From positions 62,001-126,000 of the forward strand of contig CBDCZP010000008.1 in assembly GCA_965224605.1 (NCBI GenBank): a DNA stretch of 64,000 bases. The letters are read 5' to 3'. This document shows, piece after piece, positions 42,384-52,456 of this stretch. Under the pieces are notes generated by a model. It searched no databases and was not told where the DNA came from. It worked only from the letters and a program-made list of their open reading frames with translations. This stretch comes from HyVt-477 sp965224605 (GTDB lineage: Bacteria > Pseudomonadota > Gammaproteobacteria > Thiotrichales > Thiotrichaceae). Position 1 is the stretch's first letter. Each line of letters starts with the position of its first letter. Position numbers and translations under genes: made by a program.

Positions 42384-43583
42384 GTGCAGCCATCTTTATC
42401 TAGTAAAATTACCAAAGGAATTGCTTGGAGCCTATGCGGCATTATTACCTTTCCGGTACTCAGTGGATGCAGCTTACTACCTAGTCAGCTAGCAACACCA
42501 TTCCAGCAAGTTTCTGCAGAAACTCCCAAAGCACTTAACCCACTCTCGGCTAAAAACAGAGTAGCCCCAAAACTACTGTGGCAGTCGAAGCTAAATACCC
42601 ATCACGATGAGCATATTAAGGTCTACCCTAAAATAATAGGTAACGCTATCGTCGTCGCCGGTCAAAATAGCGTAAGCTCATGGAATAAAAAAACAGGTAA
42701 ACTCCAGTGGAATGAATTTCTTGGCGAAACCATCACAGGCGGCCTGAATGCAACAAAGGAGACTGTTTTTGTCGGCACTGAAAATGGCAGTGCTCTTGCA
42801 TTAGATTCAAAAACGGGGAAAACACGCTGGATTACCCTGCTCAAACAACCCATCGTTGCTATTTCAAACGTAAAAGAAGACAAGATAGTCTTTCGTACAC
42901 TGAATGGAAAAATACACACACTTTCTGCAACAAATGGGGAGCATCTCTGGCAACGTACCCAACAAACCCCCGCTTTATCTCTACAAGGCGCTAGCACACC
43001 TATGTTAGCAGGGCCTTTTGTTATAACGGGTTTTGATAACGGCTCTGTTGTTGCCTATGAATTAGATTCAGGAAAGGAAGTATGGTCTGCTAAATTAGGG
43101 CTTGAAAGTAGCCTTACTGAGCTTTCCCGTCTTATTGATATAGATGCAGAAATGACCGCTATTGGTACTGCATTATTCGCAGTTAGCTATCAGGGCTTTA
43201 TAGCCGGTATTGACATGCGAAAAGGTAAGGTCGGTTGGAAACGCAAACTATCCAGCTTTACTGGCATAGATGCTAATGAAAAAGAATTATTCGTGAGTGA
43301 CAATCAAGGTCAAATATGGAAACTAGACCCACTCACTGGAAAACCCATCTGGAAAAATGATGATTTGCTACGCAGGGCGCCTACGGCTCCTGTTATTGTA
43401 GGAAGCTCATTAGTGGTTGTAGGTGATAGTGAGGGTTACCTGCACCTATACAATAGAAAAACAGGGGATATCATTGGCCGCATACAGGGTGATAGGCGTG
43501 GCTACACCGTTACACCCGTTGTACAAGGAAATACTATTTACACACTAGGGAAAAGTGGGTTATTAAGTGCCTATTCCATGTAA
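42384..43583 (+). CDS. bamB: Outer membrane protein assembly factor BamB
   Basis: The 399-residue PQQ-repeat beta-propeller lipoprotein of the BAM complex has signal peptide and lipobox LSGC, then repeats such as SWNKKTGKLQWNEFLGE, ALDSKTGKTRWITLL, AYELDSGKEVWSAKLG, WKLDPLTGKPIWKND and LHLYNRKTGDIIGRI. The start is GTG at 42384 with GGAG ten bases upstream. The der gene that commonly follows is absent; a repeat copy comes next. Confidence 0.93.
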   Translation: MQPSLSSKITKGIAWSLCGIITFPVLSGCSLLPSQLATPFQQVSAETPKALNPLSAKNRVAPKLLWQSKLNTHHDEHIKVYPKIIGNAIVVAGQNSVSSWNKKTGKLQWNEFLGETITGGLNATKETVFVGTENGSALALDSKTGKTRWITLLKQPIVAISNVKEDKIVFRTLNGKIHTLSATNGEHLWQRTQQTPALSLQGASTPMLAGPFVITGFDNGSVVAYELDSGKEVWSAKLGLESSLTELSRLIDIDAEMTAIGTALFAVSYQGFIAGIDMRKGKVGWKRKLSSFTGIDANEKELFVSDNQGQIWKLDPLTGKPIWKNDDLLRRAPTAPVIVGSSLVVVGDSEGYLHLYNRKTGDIIGRIQGDRRGYTVTPVVQGNTIYTLGKSGLLSAYSM

Positions 43584-43613
43584 TGGCTATGCTCAACTTA
43601 ATCAGATATCCCC

Positions 43614-43713
43614 TTAAGGAAATTCTGATCAAGTTATGTCTTTCTGGAAGTGAGCCTACTACGTGATTGAACCAACACTTTAAGGCGAAGCCTTAGAGGG
43701 TTTGGACTAATCA
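43614..43713. repeat. Palindromic intergenic repeat, family 2 copy C (shortened)
   Basis: TAAGGAAATTCTGATCAAG...TTTCTGGAAGTGAGCC...TTAAGGCGAAGCCTTAGAGG...GGACTAATCAGAG: a ~30-bp shorter relative of the copies at 13550 and 34608. It lies between convergent bamB and pyrF, where it may act as a bidirectional terminator. Confidence 0.65.
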
Positions 43714-43720
43714 GAGATTC

Positions 43721-44425
43721 TTAACTTGTCGCTAGCATAATTTCTTGATTGATATTCTCAATGACTCTTAGCGGCTCATTAGCCTGCGTGATGGGTCGAC
43801 CCACCACTAAATAGCTTGCCCCTGCTTTAATGGCATCTCCTGGAGTCATCACTCTGCTTTGATCTCCTTTCACACTATCAGCCGGCCTAATACCCGGTGT
43901 TACTAATTTAAACTCATCACCAAAACTTTGACTAAGCATTGCCGCTTCCTGCGCAGAACACACCACGCCATCTAATCCGCAATTCTTCGCCATATCGGCT
44001 AACTTCATTACTTGATCTTTTGCAGGTAACGCAATACCAATCCCGGAAAGTTGCTGATTATCCATGGATGTCAAAACGGTGACTGCGATTAATATAGGCG
44101 GATTCTTTATAGAGTGGGTGGCATTAACAGCTTCGGTAAGCATTTTCTCACCGCCCAATGCGTGGACATTCATCATCCATACGCCTAATCGGCTCGCTGC
44201 TCTACAGGCAGAAGCAACCGTATTGGGAATGTCATGGAATTTTAAATCTAAAAATACATCAAAGCCTAAATCAATCAGCTTTTCTACAAAACCGGAACCT
44301 GCTGCCACAAACAGTTCAAACCCCACCTTAAGTCGACAACTATCAGGAGAAAGAATTTTTACAAAACTCAAAGCTTGTTCACCTGTTGGGAAATCGAGGG
44401 CTATAATTAATTGTTTTGTGGTCAC
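43721..44425 (-). CDS. pyrF: Orotidine 5'-phosphate decarboxylase
   Basis: The 234-residue TIM-barrel enzyme makes UMP. It begins MTTKQLIIALDFPTGEQALS and carries the catalytic D-x-K-x-x-D block DVFLDLKFHDIPNTV, then VTPGIRPADSVKGDQSRVM and YLVVGRPITQA. I choose GTG 44425, preceded by GAGG; an upstream TTG at 44446 is possible. Downstream of lapB on the same strand. Confidence 0.96.
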   Translation of the reverse strand: MTTKQLIIALDFPTGEQALSFVKILSPDSCRLKVGFELFVAAGSGFVEKLIDLGFDVFLDLKFHDIPNTVASACRAASRLGVWMMNVHALGGEKMLTEAVNATHSIKNPPILIAVTVLTSMDNQQLSGIGIALPAKDQVMKLADMAKNCGLDGVVCSAQEAAMLSQSFGDEFKLVTPGIRPADSVKGDQSRVMTPGDAIKAGASYLVVGRPITQANEPLRVIENINQEIMLATS

Positions 44426-44460
44426 TGAATCCTCACAAGCGGTCAACTAAGAAATCTAGG

Positions 44461-45597
44461 TTATGCAACTGTATCCCAATGATGGCAGGCAGGGCATCGC
44501 CAAAGAAAATCATTCATCTTATAGCCACAATGATGACATTGAAAAGCCGTCTGATTCTGAAGATACTGCTCCAATACCTTTTCCAGTAAGTCATAGCGAT
44601 CAGTATTGTCATCCTGCGAAGCTACCTTCCACAACCTCACAAGGCCTAATAACGCTCTTATACTCGAGTATTTTTTTACCTCACCAGCCAGTTCTTCTAT
44701 TGAACGATCTGGCCCATAACGAAGACTTAGTTCTACTAAATACTCCAACACCTTATCATCTTTGGTTTTCGCTAATAACTTACGCAAAAAATCGCAAAGT
44801 AATTGGATATCACCAAGTTCTTTGGTTGTCTCAATCAATCTATCATCAAGTAATCCAATCAACCTAGGATCATTGCTGACCGCTTTTTGATATTTTTTTA
44901 ATGCATTGAGAGGATTATTCCTGCGATGCTCCAAATCACCTTGCAACACCAACACCCGATTTGATTGCTTATGTGACTTTAATGCATTCTGAATATATTC
45001 CTCAACCAAGTGAATATTTCCAGCATCAAACTCTTGAGCCGCTAGCTCACAGTAATAGTGAGCGATGATTCTACTGTGATCTGTGCCCGTATGTTTTTCT
45101 GCACACAACGATACCTCTATCGCCTTGTCCCAATCCTGAAGTTGCTCATAGATACTTCTCAGGGTGCCACACGCCTGTATATCCCCCTCACTATTTTTTA
45201 TCAATTCCTGAAAAACACCTTCTGCTCGATCCAGCATACCCGCCGCAAAAAAGTCCTCACCATAAGCGAGCATTGCGGCAACTTTCTGCTCTTTACCAAG
45301 ACCAGCCCTGCCTATAAGGTTCTGATGCACCCTTAGAGCACGGTCTACTTCTCCTCTATTGCGGAACATATTGCCCAGCAATAAATAGGTTTCAGCAGTA
45401 TATTCATCTATCTCGGGATGCGAGATAAAGACTTCAAGCGCCTTATCAGGCTGTTCGCTTAGCAGGAAATTAATACCTTTAACAAGGTTGTCAGATAATT
45501 GACGTTTCTGGGATTGCGCTTTCTTATAGCGTTTCTTTGCAGTTTGCCAGCCGGATAGAAAGGCTAACGGTAGGAGTAAGAAAAGGAGTTCTAGCAT
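44461..45597 (-). CDS. lapB: Lipopolysaccharide assembly protein LapB (YciM)
   Basis: The 378-residue inner-membrane protein regulates LPS synthesis by promoting LpxC turnover with FtsH. An N-terminal membrane anchor (MLELLFLLLPLAFLSGW) precedes eight to nine TPR units (DKALEVFISHPEIDEYTAET, TYLLLGNMFRNRGEVDRALR and others) and a C-terminal rubredoxin-like zinc knuckle with CHHCG and CPACHHW. The start at 45597 matches the family; 26 residues upstream in frame are unlikely to be translated. LapA is not present upstream. Confidence 0.94.
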   Translation of the reverse strand: MLELLFLLLPLAFLSGWQTAKKRYKKAQSQKRQLSDNLVKGINFLLSEQPDKALEVFISHPEIDEYTAETYLLLGNMFRNRGEVDRALRVHQNLIGRAGLGKEQKVAAMLAYGEDFFAAGMLDRAEGVFQELIKNSEGDIQACGTLRSIYEQLQDWDKAIEVSLCAEKHTGTDHSRIIAHYYCELAAQEFDAGNIHLVEEYIQNALKSHKQSNRVLVLQGDLEHRRNNPLNALKKYQKAVSNDPRLIGLLDDRLIETTKELGDIQLLCDFLRKLLAKTKDDKVLEYLVELSLRYGPDRSIEELAGEVKKYSSIRALLGLVRLWKVASQDDNTDRYDLLEKVLEQYLQNQTAFQCHHCGYKMNDFLWRCPACHHWDTVA

Positions 45598-45881
45598 AAC
45601 AGCATGATAAATGAATTCTACATGAAGCGCTATATTCCGCTTTAGCAAGCTTGGTTCTAGTGCGCAAAACAGCAATTATGGCAAACAACCTAATGAGGTT
45701 ATTAGTTGTAATGGCTGTTTAGCACACAGAAGTAAGGGTAGAGTAGAGGTAATTCAGTTACCTCTAAATCCCTAAGGTCACAAAAAAACAATCATCCGTA
45801 CCACAGCCAACGAAATACTTTATATGAATAAAAGTGTGTTCAGTAATCTACTTTCAACTACTCCAAACGACACTCTTTACA

Positions 45882-46187
45882 TTACATTTGAATTGCGTAT
45901 TTTTTCTTCGAGCCGTTTACCCTCTCACGAAGTTCTTTACCCGGCTTAAAATGAGGAACATATTTTGCTGATAGCTCTACCGACTCACCGGTTTTTGGAT
46001 TGCGACCTTTTCTACCACCACGATAATGTAAACTAAAACTTCCAAACCCTCTCACTTCAATCCTATTGCCGCTAGATAAAGAATCGCTCATTCTTTCTAA
46101 CATTATCTTTACTGACCATTCAACATCCTTACTGCTCAAATGGCTTTGCTTCCTTGTCAATAAATCTATTATTTCTGATTTTGTCAT
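45882..46187 (-). CDS. ihfB: Integration host factor beta subunit
   Basis: The 101-residue HU/IHF family protein begins MTKSEIIDLLTRKQSHLSSKDVE (split here as MTKSEIIDLL, TRKQSHL) and has the DNA-intercalating arm RGFGSFSLHYRGGRKGRNPKTGE. IHF bends DNA by about 160 degrees. GGAG lies eight bases before the ATG. Downstream of rpsA, the classical rpsA-ihfB order, with a 488-bp gap. Confidence 0.95.
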   Translation of the reverse strand: MTKSEIIDLLTRKQSHLSSKDVEWSVKIMLERMSDSLSSGNRIEVRGFGSFSLHYRGGRKGRNPKTGESVELSAKYVPHFKPGKELRERVNGSKKKYAIQM

Positions 46188-46675
46188 TCTACCGCTCCCA
46201 CGTACAATAATTATACAGTCTACTCTCGTATTGCTTATAAAGACAGCCTTATCTTATTAGTTTATAGGCTATTTTTTGAAAAAAACTAGCAATTAAGTAA
46301 ATTCAATAACGAACCGTTTAGACACTCTTATAATAGATATATCTTAATGCTGAAGCGCCAATCCTGAACACAATATTTGTAGTTCAACCAAGCTCCCCAT
46401 TAAACCTATATTTCAGCTAAGATGTAAACTGAAGATAAAGCATTATGATTAAGATTTAAAGATGTGACTTACACGTTACTGAAAAATAAACTACGCAACA
46501 TATAGGCTTTGATACCTATCAGACAAACTTATCACATCCATTGCGAATGTGAAACCCTTCCTCAAGTAGAATCAAGAGGAAGGGAGTGTTATTTCAATCT
46601 ATTACTCAGAAAACCGCTCTAGTGCGCAAATACTAAACACAAAAGAGGCTTTCATCCCAATAGACCGCGAGCTAA
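46188..46675. other. 488-bp intergenic region between rpsA and ihfB with an inverted repeat
   Basis: A perfect 9-bp inverted repeat, CCCTTCCTC at 46555-46563 and GAGGAAGGG at 46576-46584, lies 92 bp past the rpsA stop. On the minus strand only three T follow, so it is a weak terminator or RNA-stability element. The rest is AT-rich and should hold the ihfB promoter. Confidence 0.5.
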
Positions 46676-48346
46676 TTAATCGTTCATTTGCTCTTTGAAG
46701 ATATCACCCAAAGAAGTGGTAGCTTGAGTATCATCAGATTTACTGTACTCACGTACAGCATCGTTGTGCTCATCATACTCTTTAGACTTAATAGAAAGGT
46801 TAATAGCGTGTGTCTTACGATCCACACCCATGAACTTAGCTTCTACTTTATCACCCACACTTAGGATAGTGCTTGCATCTTCAACACGATCTCTTGATAG
46901 CTCAGAAGCTCTCAAAATACCGACAACCTCTTCACCAAGGTCAATAGTGGCCATTTTAGGAGTGACTTCAATTACCGTACCCGTAACCGCGCTTCCTTTT
47001 GGATGTGCAGCTACATAGTTAGAGAAAGGATCTTGACCCATTTGCTTGATACCTAGTGAAATTCTTTCACGTTCAGGATCAACCGCAAGCACAATAGCTT
47101 CAACCTCATCACCTTTCTTAAAGTCACGGATTGCTTCTTCACCCGGTAGGCTCCATGAAATATCAGATAAGTGAACCAGTCCATCAATACCACCATCCAA
47201 ACCGATAAATACACCAAAGTCAGTGATTGATTTGATCTGACCTTTAACTTTATCGCCTTTATTACACGTTTTAGCAAAATCATCCCAAGGGTTGGTTTGA
47301 CACTGCTTCATACCTAAAGAAATACGACGACGTTCTGCGTCAATATCAAGGATCATTACTTCAACTTCTTGACCTAATGTAACCACTTTTGCAGGGTTAA
47401 CGTTTTTATTAGTCCAATCCATTTCAGATACGTGTACTAGACCTTCAACACCATCTTCGATTTCAACGAAACAACCGTAATCAGTAAGGTTACTAACTTT
47501 ACCAAATAGATGTGTATTAACAGGGTAGCGACGGATAAGGTCTTGCCATGGATCTTCACCCAATTGCTTAAGACCTAGAGAAACGCGGCTCTTCTCTTTA
47601 TCGAACTTAAGAACTTTAACGTCGATCTCATCACCGATTTGAACGACTTCAGAAGGATGCTTAACACGCTTCCAAGCCATATCTGTGATATGTAGAAGAC
47701 CGTCGATGCCACCCAAATCAATGAAGGCTCCGTAGTCAGTAAGGTTCTTAACGATACCTTTAACAGATTGGCCTTCTTCAAGATTCTCAAGTAGTGCTTC
47801 ACGTTCTGCACTGTACTCCTCTTCAACAACAGCACGTCGTGATACCACTACGTTGTTTCTGCGTTGATCAAGCTTGATCAGTTTAAATTCTAATTCTTTA
47901 CCTTCCAGATAAGCCGTATCACGAACCGGTCTAACGTCTACTAATGAACCCGGCAAGAAGGCACGAATGGCACCCAACTCAACAGTGAATCCACCTTTAA
48001 CTTTACCTGTGATAAGACCCGTAATAATAGCTTCGTCATCGTATGCTTCTTGTAGTACTTCCCATGCGCGCGAACGACGGGCTTTTTCGCGAGATAGCTT
48101 GGTTTCACCAAACCCATCTTCAACACTCTCAAGAGCAACTTCAACAACATCTCCCGGTTTAACCGTCACTTCACCAGCAGCATTCCTGAATTCTTCAGCA
48201 GGGATAATACCTTCTGACTTTAAGCCAGCACTTACGGTTATAAAATCGGGGTTAACATCAACTACGATTGAGTTGATTAGAGCACCTGGAGTCATTTCCG
48301 TTAAGGACAAACTCTCTTCAAATAACTCTGCAAAACTTTCACTCAT
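46676..48346 (-). CDS. rpsA: 30S ribosomal protein S1
   Basis: The 556-residue protein has six S1 RNA-binding domains; repeats 3-6 carry the standard forms GIVKNLTDYGAFIDLGGIDG, GKVSNLTDYGCFVEIEDGVE, GQIKSITDFGVFIGLDGGID and GTVIEVTPKMATIDLGEEVV. It brings mRNA to the 30S subunit. Located between cmk and ihfB as in E. coli. No clear Shine-Dalgarno precedes the ATG, typical of autoregulated rpsA leaders. Confidence 0.97.
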   Translation of the reverse strand: MSESFAELFEESLSLTEMTPGALINSIVVDVNPDFITVSAGLKSEGIIPAEEFRNAAGEVTVKPGDVVEVALESVEDGFGETKLSREKARRSRAWEVLQEAYDDEAIITGLITGKVKGGFTVELGAIRAFLPGSLVDVRPVRDTAYLEGKELEFKLIKLDQRRNNVVVSRRAVVEEEYSAEREALLENLEEGQSVKGIVKNLTDYGAFIDLGGIDGLLHITDMAWKRVKHPSEVVQIGDEIDVKVLKFDKEKSRVSLGLKQLGEDPWQDLIRRYPVNTHLFGKVSNLTDYGCFVEIEDGVEGLVHVSEMDWTNKNVNPAKVVTLGQEVEVMILDIDAERRRISLGMKQCQTNPWDDFAKTCNKGDKVKGQIKSITDFGVFIGLDGGIDGLVHLSDISWSLPGEEAIRDFKKGDEVEAIVLAVDPERERISLGIKQMGQDPFSNYVAAHPKGSAVTGTVIEVTPKMATIDLGEEVVGILRASELSRDRVEDASTILSVGDKVEAKFMGVDRKTHAINLSIKSKEYDEHNDAVREYSKSDDTQATTSLGDIFKEQMND

Positions 48347-48454
48347 GTATAAAACCTATAATTAAAAAAAGCACCAGTGATTCATTCACCAATGGGTTAT
48401 TGTCAACAACTCGAAATTCCGTTTCCGAGCATCGCCAGTAGAATGCTGGCTATT

Positions 48455-49132
48455 TTATCCAGTACGCAACTTAACAAGTGAGAGCACCTTCTTAACAACA
48501 TCGTCAATACCTAAATCATCGGTATCAATAATCAAAGCGTCATCAGCAGGCTTTAGAGGAGAGTCTTTACGACCACTATCCCTAGCGTCTCGGATTTCTA
48601 TATCGCGAACTAAACCGCCTATATTAACATCAAGACCTTGTTCCTTCAACTGCTTTTGGCGACGCCCCGCTCTGACTTGTGCCGAAGCTGTTAAATATAT
48701 TTTTACTAGTGCATCAGGGAAAACAACCGTTCCCATATCTCTACCATCAGCAACTAGACCGGGAGGTTGCAAAAAATGCCTTTGTCTTTCCAGCAACGCG
48801 GCGCGCACTGAGGGACATGCCGCCACCTCTGAAGCCGCACATCCACAGTCTTCTGTGCGAATATCCAATGTCACCGGAGAACCATGCAGAACAATCTCCA
48901 CACCTCCTTCCTCATTCGCCAAAAACTGCACATCCAAGTGCATGGCCAGTTCTGCCAAAGCCACATCATCATCTAGCGCTACACCTTTTTTTATCGCATC
49001 AAAAGCCACTAAACGATACAACGCACCACTATCTAGGATATGCCAACCTAAAGAAGTAGCCACTCTTAGTGCTATCGTGCCTTTCCCTGATCCGGCCGGA
49101 CCATCAATGGTTATTACCAAATGTGTAGACAT
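48455..49132 (-). CDS. cmk: Cytidylate kinase
   Basis: The 225-residue enzyme phosphorylates CMP and dCMP. P-loop TIDGPAGSGKGTIALRVA, then LDSGALYRLVAF, LVADGRDMGTVVFPDA and RDARDSGRKDSPLKPA. AGAGG lies just before the ATG. It leads the cmk-rpsA-ihfB series. Confidence 0.96.
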   Translation of the reverse strand: MSTHLVITIDGPAGSGKGTIALRVATSLGWHILDSGALYRLVAFDAIKKGVALDDDVALAELAMHLDVQFLANEEGGVEIVLHGSPVTLDIRTEDCGCAASEVAACPSVRAALLERQRHFLQPPGLVADGRDMGTVVFPDALVKIYLTASAQVRAGRRQKQLKEQGLDVNIGGLVRDIEIRDARDSGRKDSPLKPADDALIIDTDDLGIDDVVKKVLSLVKLRTG

Positions 49133-49332
49133 TTTTTCCTCTTTATATCTTTTTTATTTTAAGGGTCACATTATCACCCATATCAGTCATATTGCCCAGC
49201 TTCTCAACACCCGTACCAACGAAACCAAAACACATCAATAAAACCATTGATAAGTATATTCTAATATAGTAATATATGTGCCAACTTAGAACGCAACATC
49301 ATACAAACTGAAATGCTCAGGAGGCACTCAAC

Positions 49333-49710
49333 ATGAAAAAACTATTACTTGGTTTAGCACTAGCCCTATCAACCACCACAGCAAACGCTAATTTTTTTGG
49401 CGGCAACAATAATGGCGAATGGAAAATGGGGCCTAATGGCGCTTATTTAGATGAAAGTGATTGGCCACAATGGACTCCTATGTACTGGATGGAAGAAATG
49501 ATGGATAGCTTTGGCTTTAGTGATAGCAACAACTTTGGAAACAACTTTGGCTTTAACGGCTCTTCAATGAACTACCCTCAAATGCAACAGCCTTACTATA
49601 CCCAACCAAACTATACCCAACCAAGCTATGCTCAGCCAACTGCGCCTAATGCATACGGACAACAACAAGTTCCTGCAACCACGACCCCCGTTGCACCTAG
49701 CAAGAAATAA
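49333..49710 (+). CDS. Small secreted Asn/Gln/Tyr/Pro-rich protein, possibly sulfur-globule-protein-like
   Basis: The 125-residue protein has a clear signal peptide (KKLLLGLALALSTTTANA), a central SDWPQWTPMYWMEEMMDSFG segment, an Asn/Gly/Phe-rich stretch, and a C-terminal tandem YTQPNYTQPSYAQP. A strong AGGAGG precedes the ATG and a terminator follows, so it is a single, well-expressed gene. The composition and the WTPMYWMEE-type segment recall small structural proteins of sulfur globules in sulfur-oxidising gammaproteobacteria; I cannot confirm this from sequence alone. Confidence 0.6.
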   Translation: MKKLLLGLALALSTTTANANFFGGNNNGEWKMGPNGAYLDESDWPQWTPMYWMEEMMDSFGFSDSNNFGNNFGFNGSSMNYPQMQQPYYTQPNYTQPSYAQPTAPNAYGQQQVPATTTPVAPSKK

Positions 49711-49733
49711 ACAGACCAATACACTCTGTTAAG

Positions 49734-49765
49734 AAAAAGGCCGATTTCACAATCGGTCTTTTTTT
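49734..49765 (+). terminator. Rho-independent terminator after the small secreted protein gene
   Basis: AAAAAGGCCGATT pairs with AATCGGTCTTTTT around a TCAC loop (one G-T pair), followed by a T run. Confidence 0.9.
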
Positions 49766-49878
49766 GCCCAAACTTCCTTACGTAGCTACTCATATGGGTA
49801 AAAATTGAATTAGTGTAATGACTTCAGCTATCGGTATATACTTCCCCGCTTAATCATTGCAACCTCTTAGACTGCACC

Positions 49879-51966
49879 ATGACATCAAGATCGACTCCAA
49901 GAAAAATCCTTGTTACCAGTGCCCTTCCTTATGCTAATGGCCCTATACATTTAGGTCATTTAGTTGAATATATCCAGACCGACATTTGGGCACGATTCCA
50001 GCGTATGCGCGGACATCAGTGCTACTACATTTGCGCTGACGATGCCCATGGCACGCCGATTATGTTACGTGCACAACAAGAAAACATCACCCCCGAAACA
50101 TTAATCAAGGACATGTCTATACGGCATCAAGCTGACTTTGCGGCTTTTAATATTGAGTTTGACAACTATCATTCAACCCATTCGGATGAGAATCGTTTGC
50201 TTGCTGAAACCATTTATAAAGCCGCCCGAGACAAAGGACATATAGAACAACGTAGCATAGAACAAGCATACGATAACGAAGCTAAAATGTTTCTGCCTGA
50301 TCGGTTTATCAAAGGTGAATGTCCACGCTGCGGCGCAGCAGATCAATATGGAGACAACTGCGAAGCCTGTGGTGCAACCTACGAAACTACCGATCTGAAA
50401 AATTCATTTTCGGTAATAACAGGCTCTACTCCGATCAAAAAAGAAACCGAACACTACTTCTTTAAGGTCAATGACTTTAAGGACACTTTACTGAGTTATC
50501 TACACAGCGGAGCCATCCAAAAGGAAATCGCCAACAAAACATCAGAATGGTTTCAAGAAGACCTAAAGTCTTGGGATATCTCACGCGACAAACCTTATTG
50601 GGGTTTTAAAATTCCAGATACTGAAGATAAGTATTTCTATGTCTGGCTAGACGCCCCTATTGGCTACCTCGCCAGCTTCAAGAATTTTTGCGATAAAGAA
50701 AATAGCAAAGGTAATGACATTAACTTTGCTGACTTCTGGAATGCAGACTCCTCCGCAGAGGTATACCATTTCATCGGTAAAGATATTGCCTACTTCCACA
50801 CCTTATTCTGGCCGGCACTACTAACTGCTGCAGATATGCGCTTACCCACAGGAGTCCACTGTCATGGTTTTCTTACCGTAGATGGGAAAAAGATGTCCAA
50901 ATCACGCGGTACATTTATTCAGGCGGAAGTGTATGCCAAGCATCTACCGGTTGAACCCTTGCGCTACTATTACGCGGCAAAACTCAACAATACCGTTGAA
51001 GATATCGATTTAAACCTCGAAGACTTTATGCAACGTGTTAATAGTGACTTAGTCGGCAAAGTTGTCAATATCGCCTCTCGTTGTGCGGGTTTTATAAAAA
51101 AGAAATTCGACAATACACTTTCCAGCAAGCTTCCTGATGAAGCACTCTACCAGCATTTTATAGAACGCTCTGAAACCATCGCAGAACTCTATGAGTCAAG
51201 ACGATACAGTCATGCCATGCGTGAAATCATGGCACTTGCTGATCAAGCTAATCAATATATTGATGAGAAAAAACCATGGGTGCTCATCAAAGATGAAAAG
51301 CATATAGATGAAGTGCAAGAAATTTGCACTCAAGGGATCAACCTCTTCAAAGCCATTATCACCTATCTTAAACCCGTGATTCCAGAAGTCGCCTCTCAAG
51401 CTGAGAGTTTTCTCAATATATCTGAACTTAACTGGACATCAGTAGAAACACCACTGCTCTCACATCAACTCAACACCTTCAAACCGCTGCTTAATCGACT
51501 AGAAAAAACATCGATTGACAACATGCTTGAAGAAAACAAGAAATTGGCTGATGCAGAGAAAAAATCATCCCGCCAACAAACTCAAACTAACATTGCAGCT
51601 CACTCAGATATTGAACCTATAACTGAACCTATAAAAACAACGATAGAATTCGCTGATTTTGAAAAAATAGACCTTCGTGTCGCCACCATTATCAAGGCAG
51701 AACATGTCGAAGGGGCAGATAAACTACTTCAACTTACCTTGGATATTGGCGAAGAGAATACTCGTAATGTATTTGCAGGCATTAAATCCGCTTTTGAACC
51801 AGCAGACTTAGAAGGCAAACTAACCGTAATGGTCGCTAACCTGGCTCCTAGAAAAATGCGTTTTGGGATGTCTGAAGGCATGGTACTAGCCGCTGGCTCT
51901 GGAGGAACAGACCTTTATCTGCTGACACCCAGTGAGGGTGCAAAACCCGGAATGAAGATAAAATAA
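49879..51966 (+). CDS. metG: Methionyl-tRNA synthetase
   Basis: The 695-residue class I enzyme has HIGH-type motif PYANGPIHLGHLVEY, zinc knuckles CPRCGAADQYGDNCEACG, WLDAPIGYL, and KMSKS motif GKKMSKSRGTF. The C-terminal tRNA-binding domain (about 595-695, DLRVATIIKAEHVEGADKLL) is fused, as in E. coli-type MetG. Length is normal. Confidence 0.97.
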   Translation: MTSRSTPRKILVTSALPYANGPIHLGHLVEYIQTDIWARFQRMRGHQCYYICADDAHGTPIMLRAQQENITPETLIKDMSIRHQADFAAFNIEFDNYHSTHSDENRLLAETIYKAARDKGHIEQRSIEQAYDNEAKMFLPDRFIKGECPRCGAADQYGDNCEACGATYETTDLKNSFSVITGSTPIKKETEHYFFKVNDFKDTLLSYLHSGAIQKEIANKTSEWFQEDLKSWDISRDKPYWGFKIPDTEDKYFYVWLDAPIGYLASFKNFCDKENSKGNDINFADFWNADSSAEVYHFIGKDIAYFHTLFWPALLTAADMRLPTGVHCHGFLTVDGKKMSKSRGTFIQAEVYAKHLPVEPLRYYYAAKLNNTVEDIDLNLEDFMQRVNSDLVGKVVNIASRCAGFIKKKFDNTLSSKLPDEALYQHFIERSETIAELYESRRYSHAMREIMALADQANQYIDEKKPWVLIKDEKHIDEVQEICTQGINLFKAIITYLKPVIPEVASQAESFLNISELNWTSVETPLLSHQLNTFKPLLNRLEKTSIDNMLEENKKLADAEKKSSRQQTQTNIAAHSDIEPITEPIKTTIEFADFEKIDLRVATIIKAEHVEGADKLLQLTLDIGEENTRNVFAGIKSAFEPADLEGKLTVMVANLAPRKMRFGMSEGMVLAAGSGGTDLYLLTPSEGAKPGMKIK

Positions 51967-52456
51967 ACAACTGTTACAATTAAACAACACATTTTTCTAT
52001 ACTTTTTTCAGCCAAAAACCAAGCGCAGAAGTAACATAGACACGGTTATTATTATTGAAAAATACCCATTCACAATCAGTTATTTGTTATGTCTCCAGAC
52101 CATCAAACCAAAGCAAAACTAGACCCAAGCCAAACTAAACTGTTGTATTTTTCTAATAAAACCTTCCAATCTTGTATAAAAATGTTTAAGCTTCAACTGT
52201 TACCGAGCATCTGCTCGGAATAAACATTAAAATTGACAAACTGTTGTCTAACAACTACAACCTATCTTATATAGTGCATATTAATAGTACATTTGTAGCA
52301 CATTCAGTTATAGTACATCCAGTTGTTACTATAGAAACAAATAGGATAGAACTCGTAAAGGCTTGCATAGAACTGTCGGGTGTCATTAACTAGACAATAG
52401 AACAATTTAAATTACCATTTTTTTTTAATAATATTACTAATCAGAGGATGAACTCA
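51967..52456. other. 490-bp intergenic region before the His/Cys-repeat lipoprotein gene
   Basis: AT-rich. It has a hairpin CCGAGCA-TC-TGCTCGG at 52203-52218 and short repeats of TAGTACAT/TAGCACAT with CAGTT around 52287-52325. A 44-codon reading frame at 52089-52223 ends on the hairpin but has no supporting features. The leader may be regulatory. Confidence 0.45.

Noticed and set aside
47967..48365. Plus-strand reading frames opposite rpsA and cmk
   Set aside because: Shadows of strongly conserved genes on the other strand.
52089..52223. 44-codon reading frame in the gap before the His/Cys lipoprotein
   Set aside because: No Shine-Dalgarno, no recognisable motif, ends on a hairpin; probably chance.
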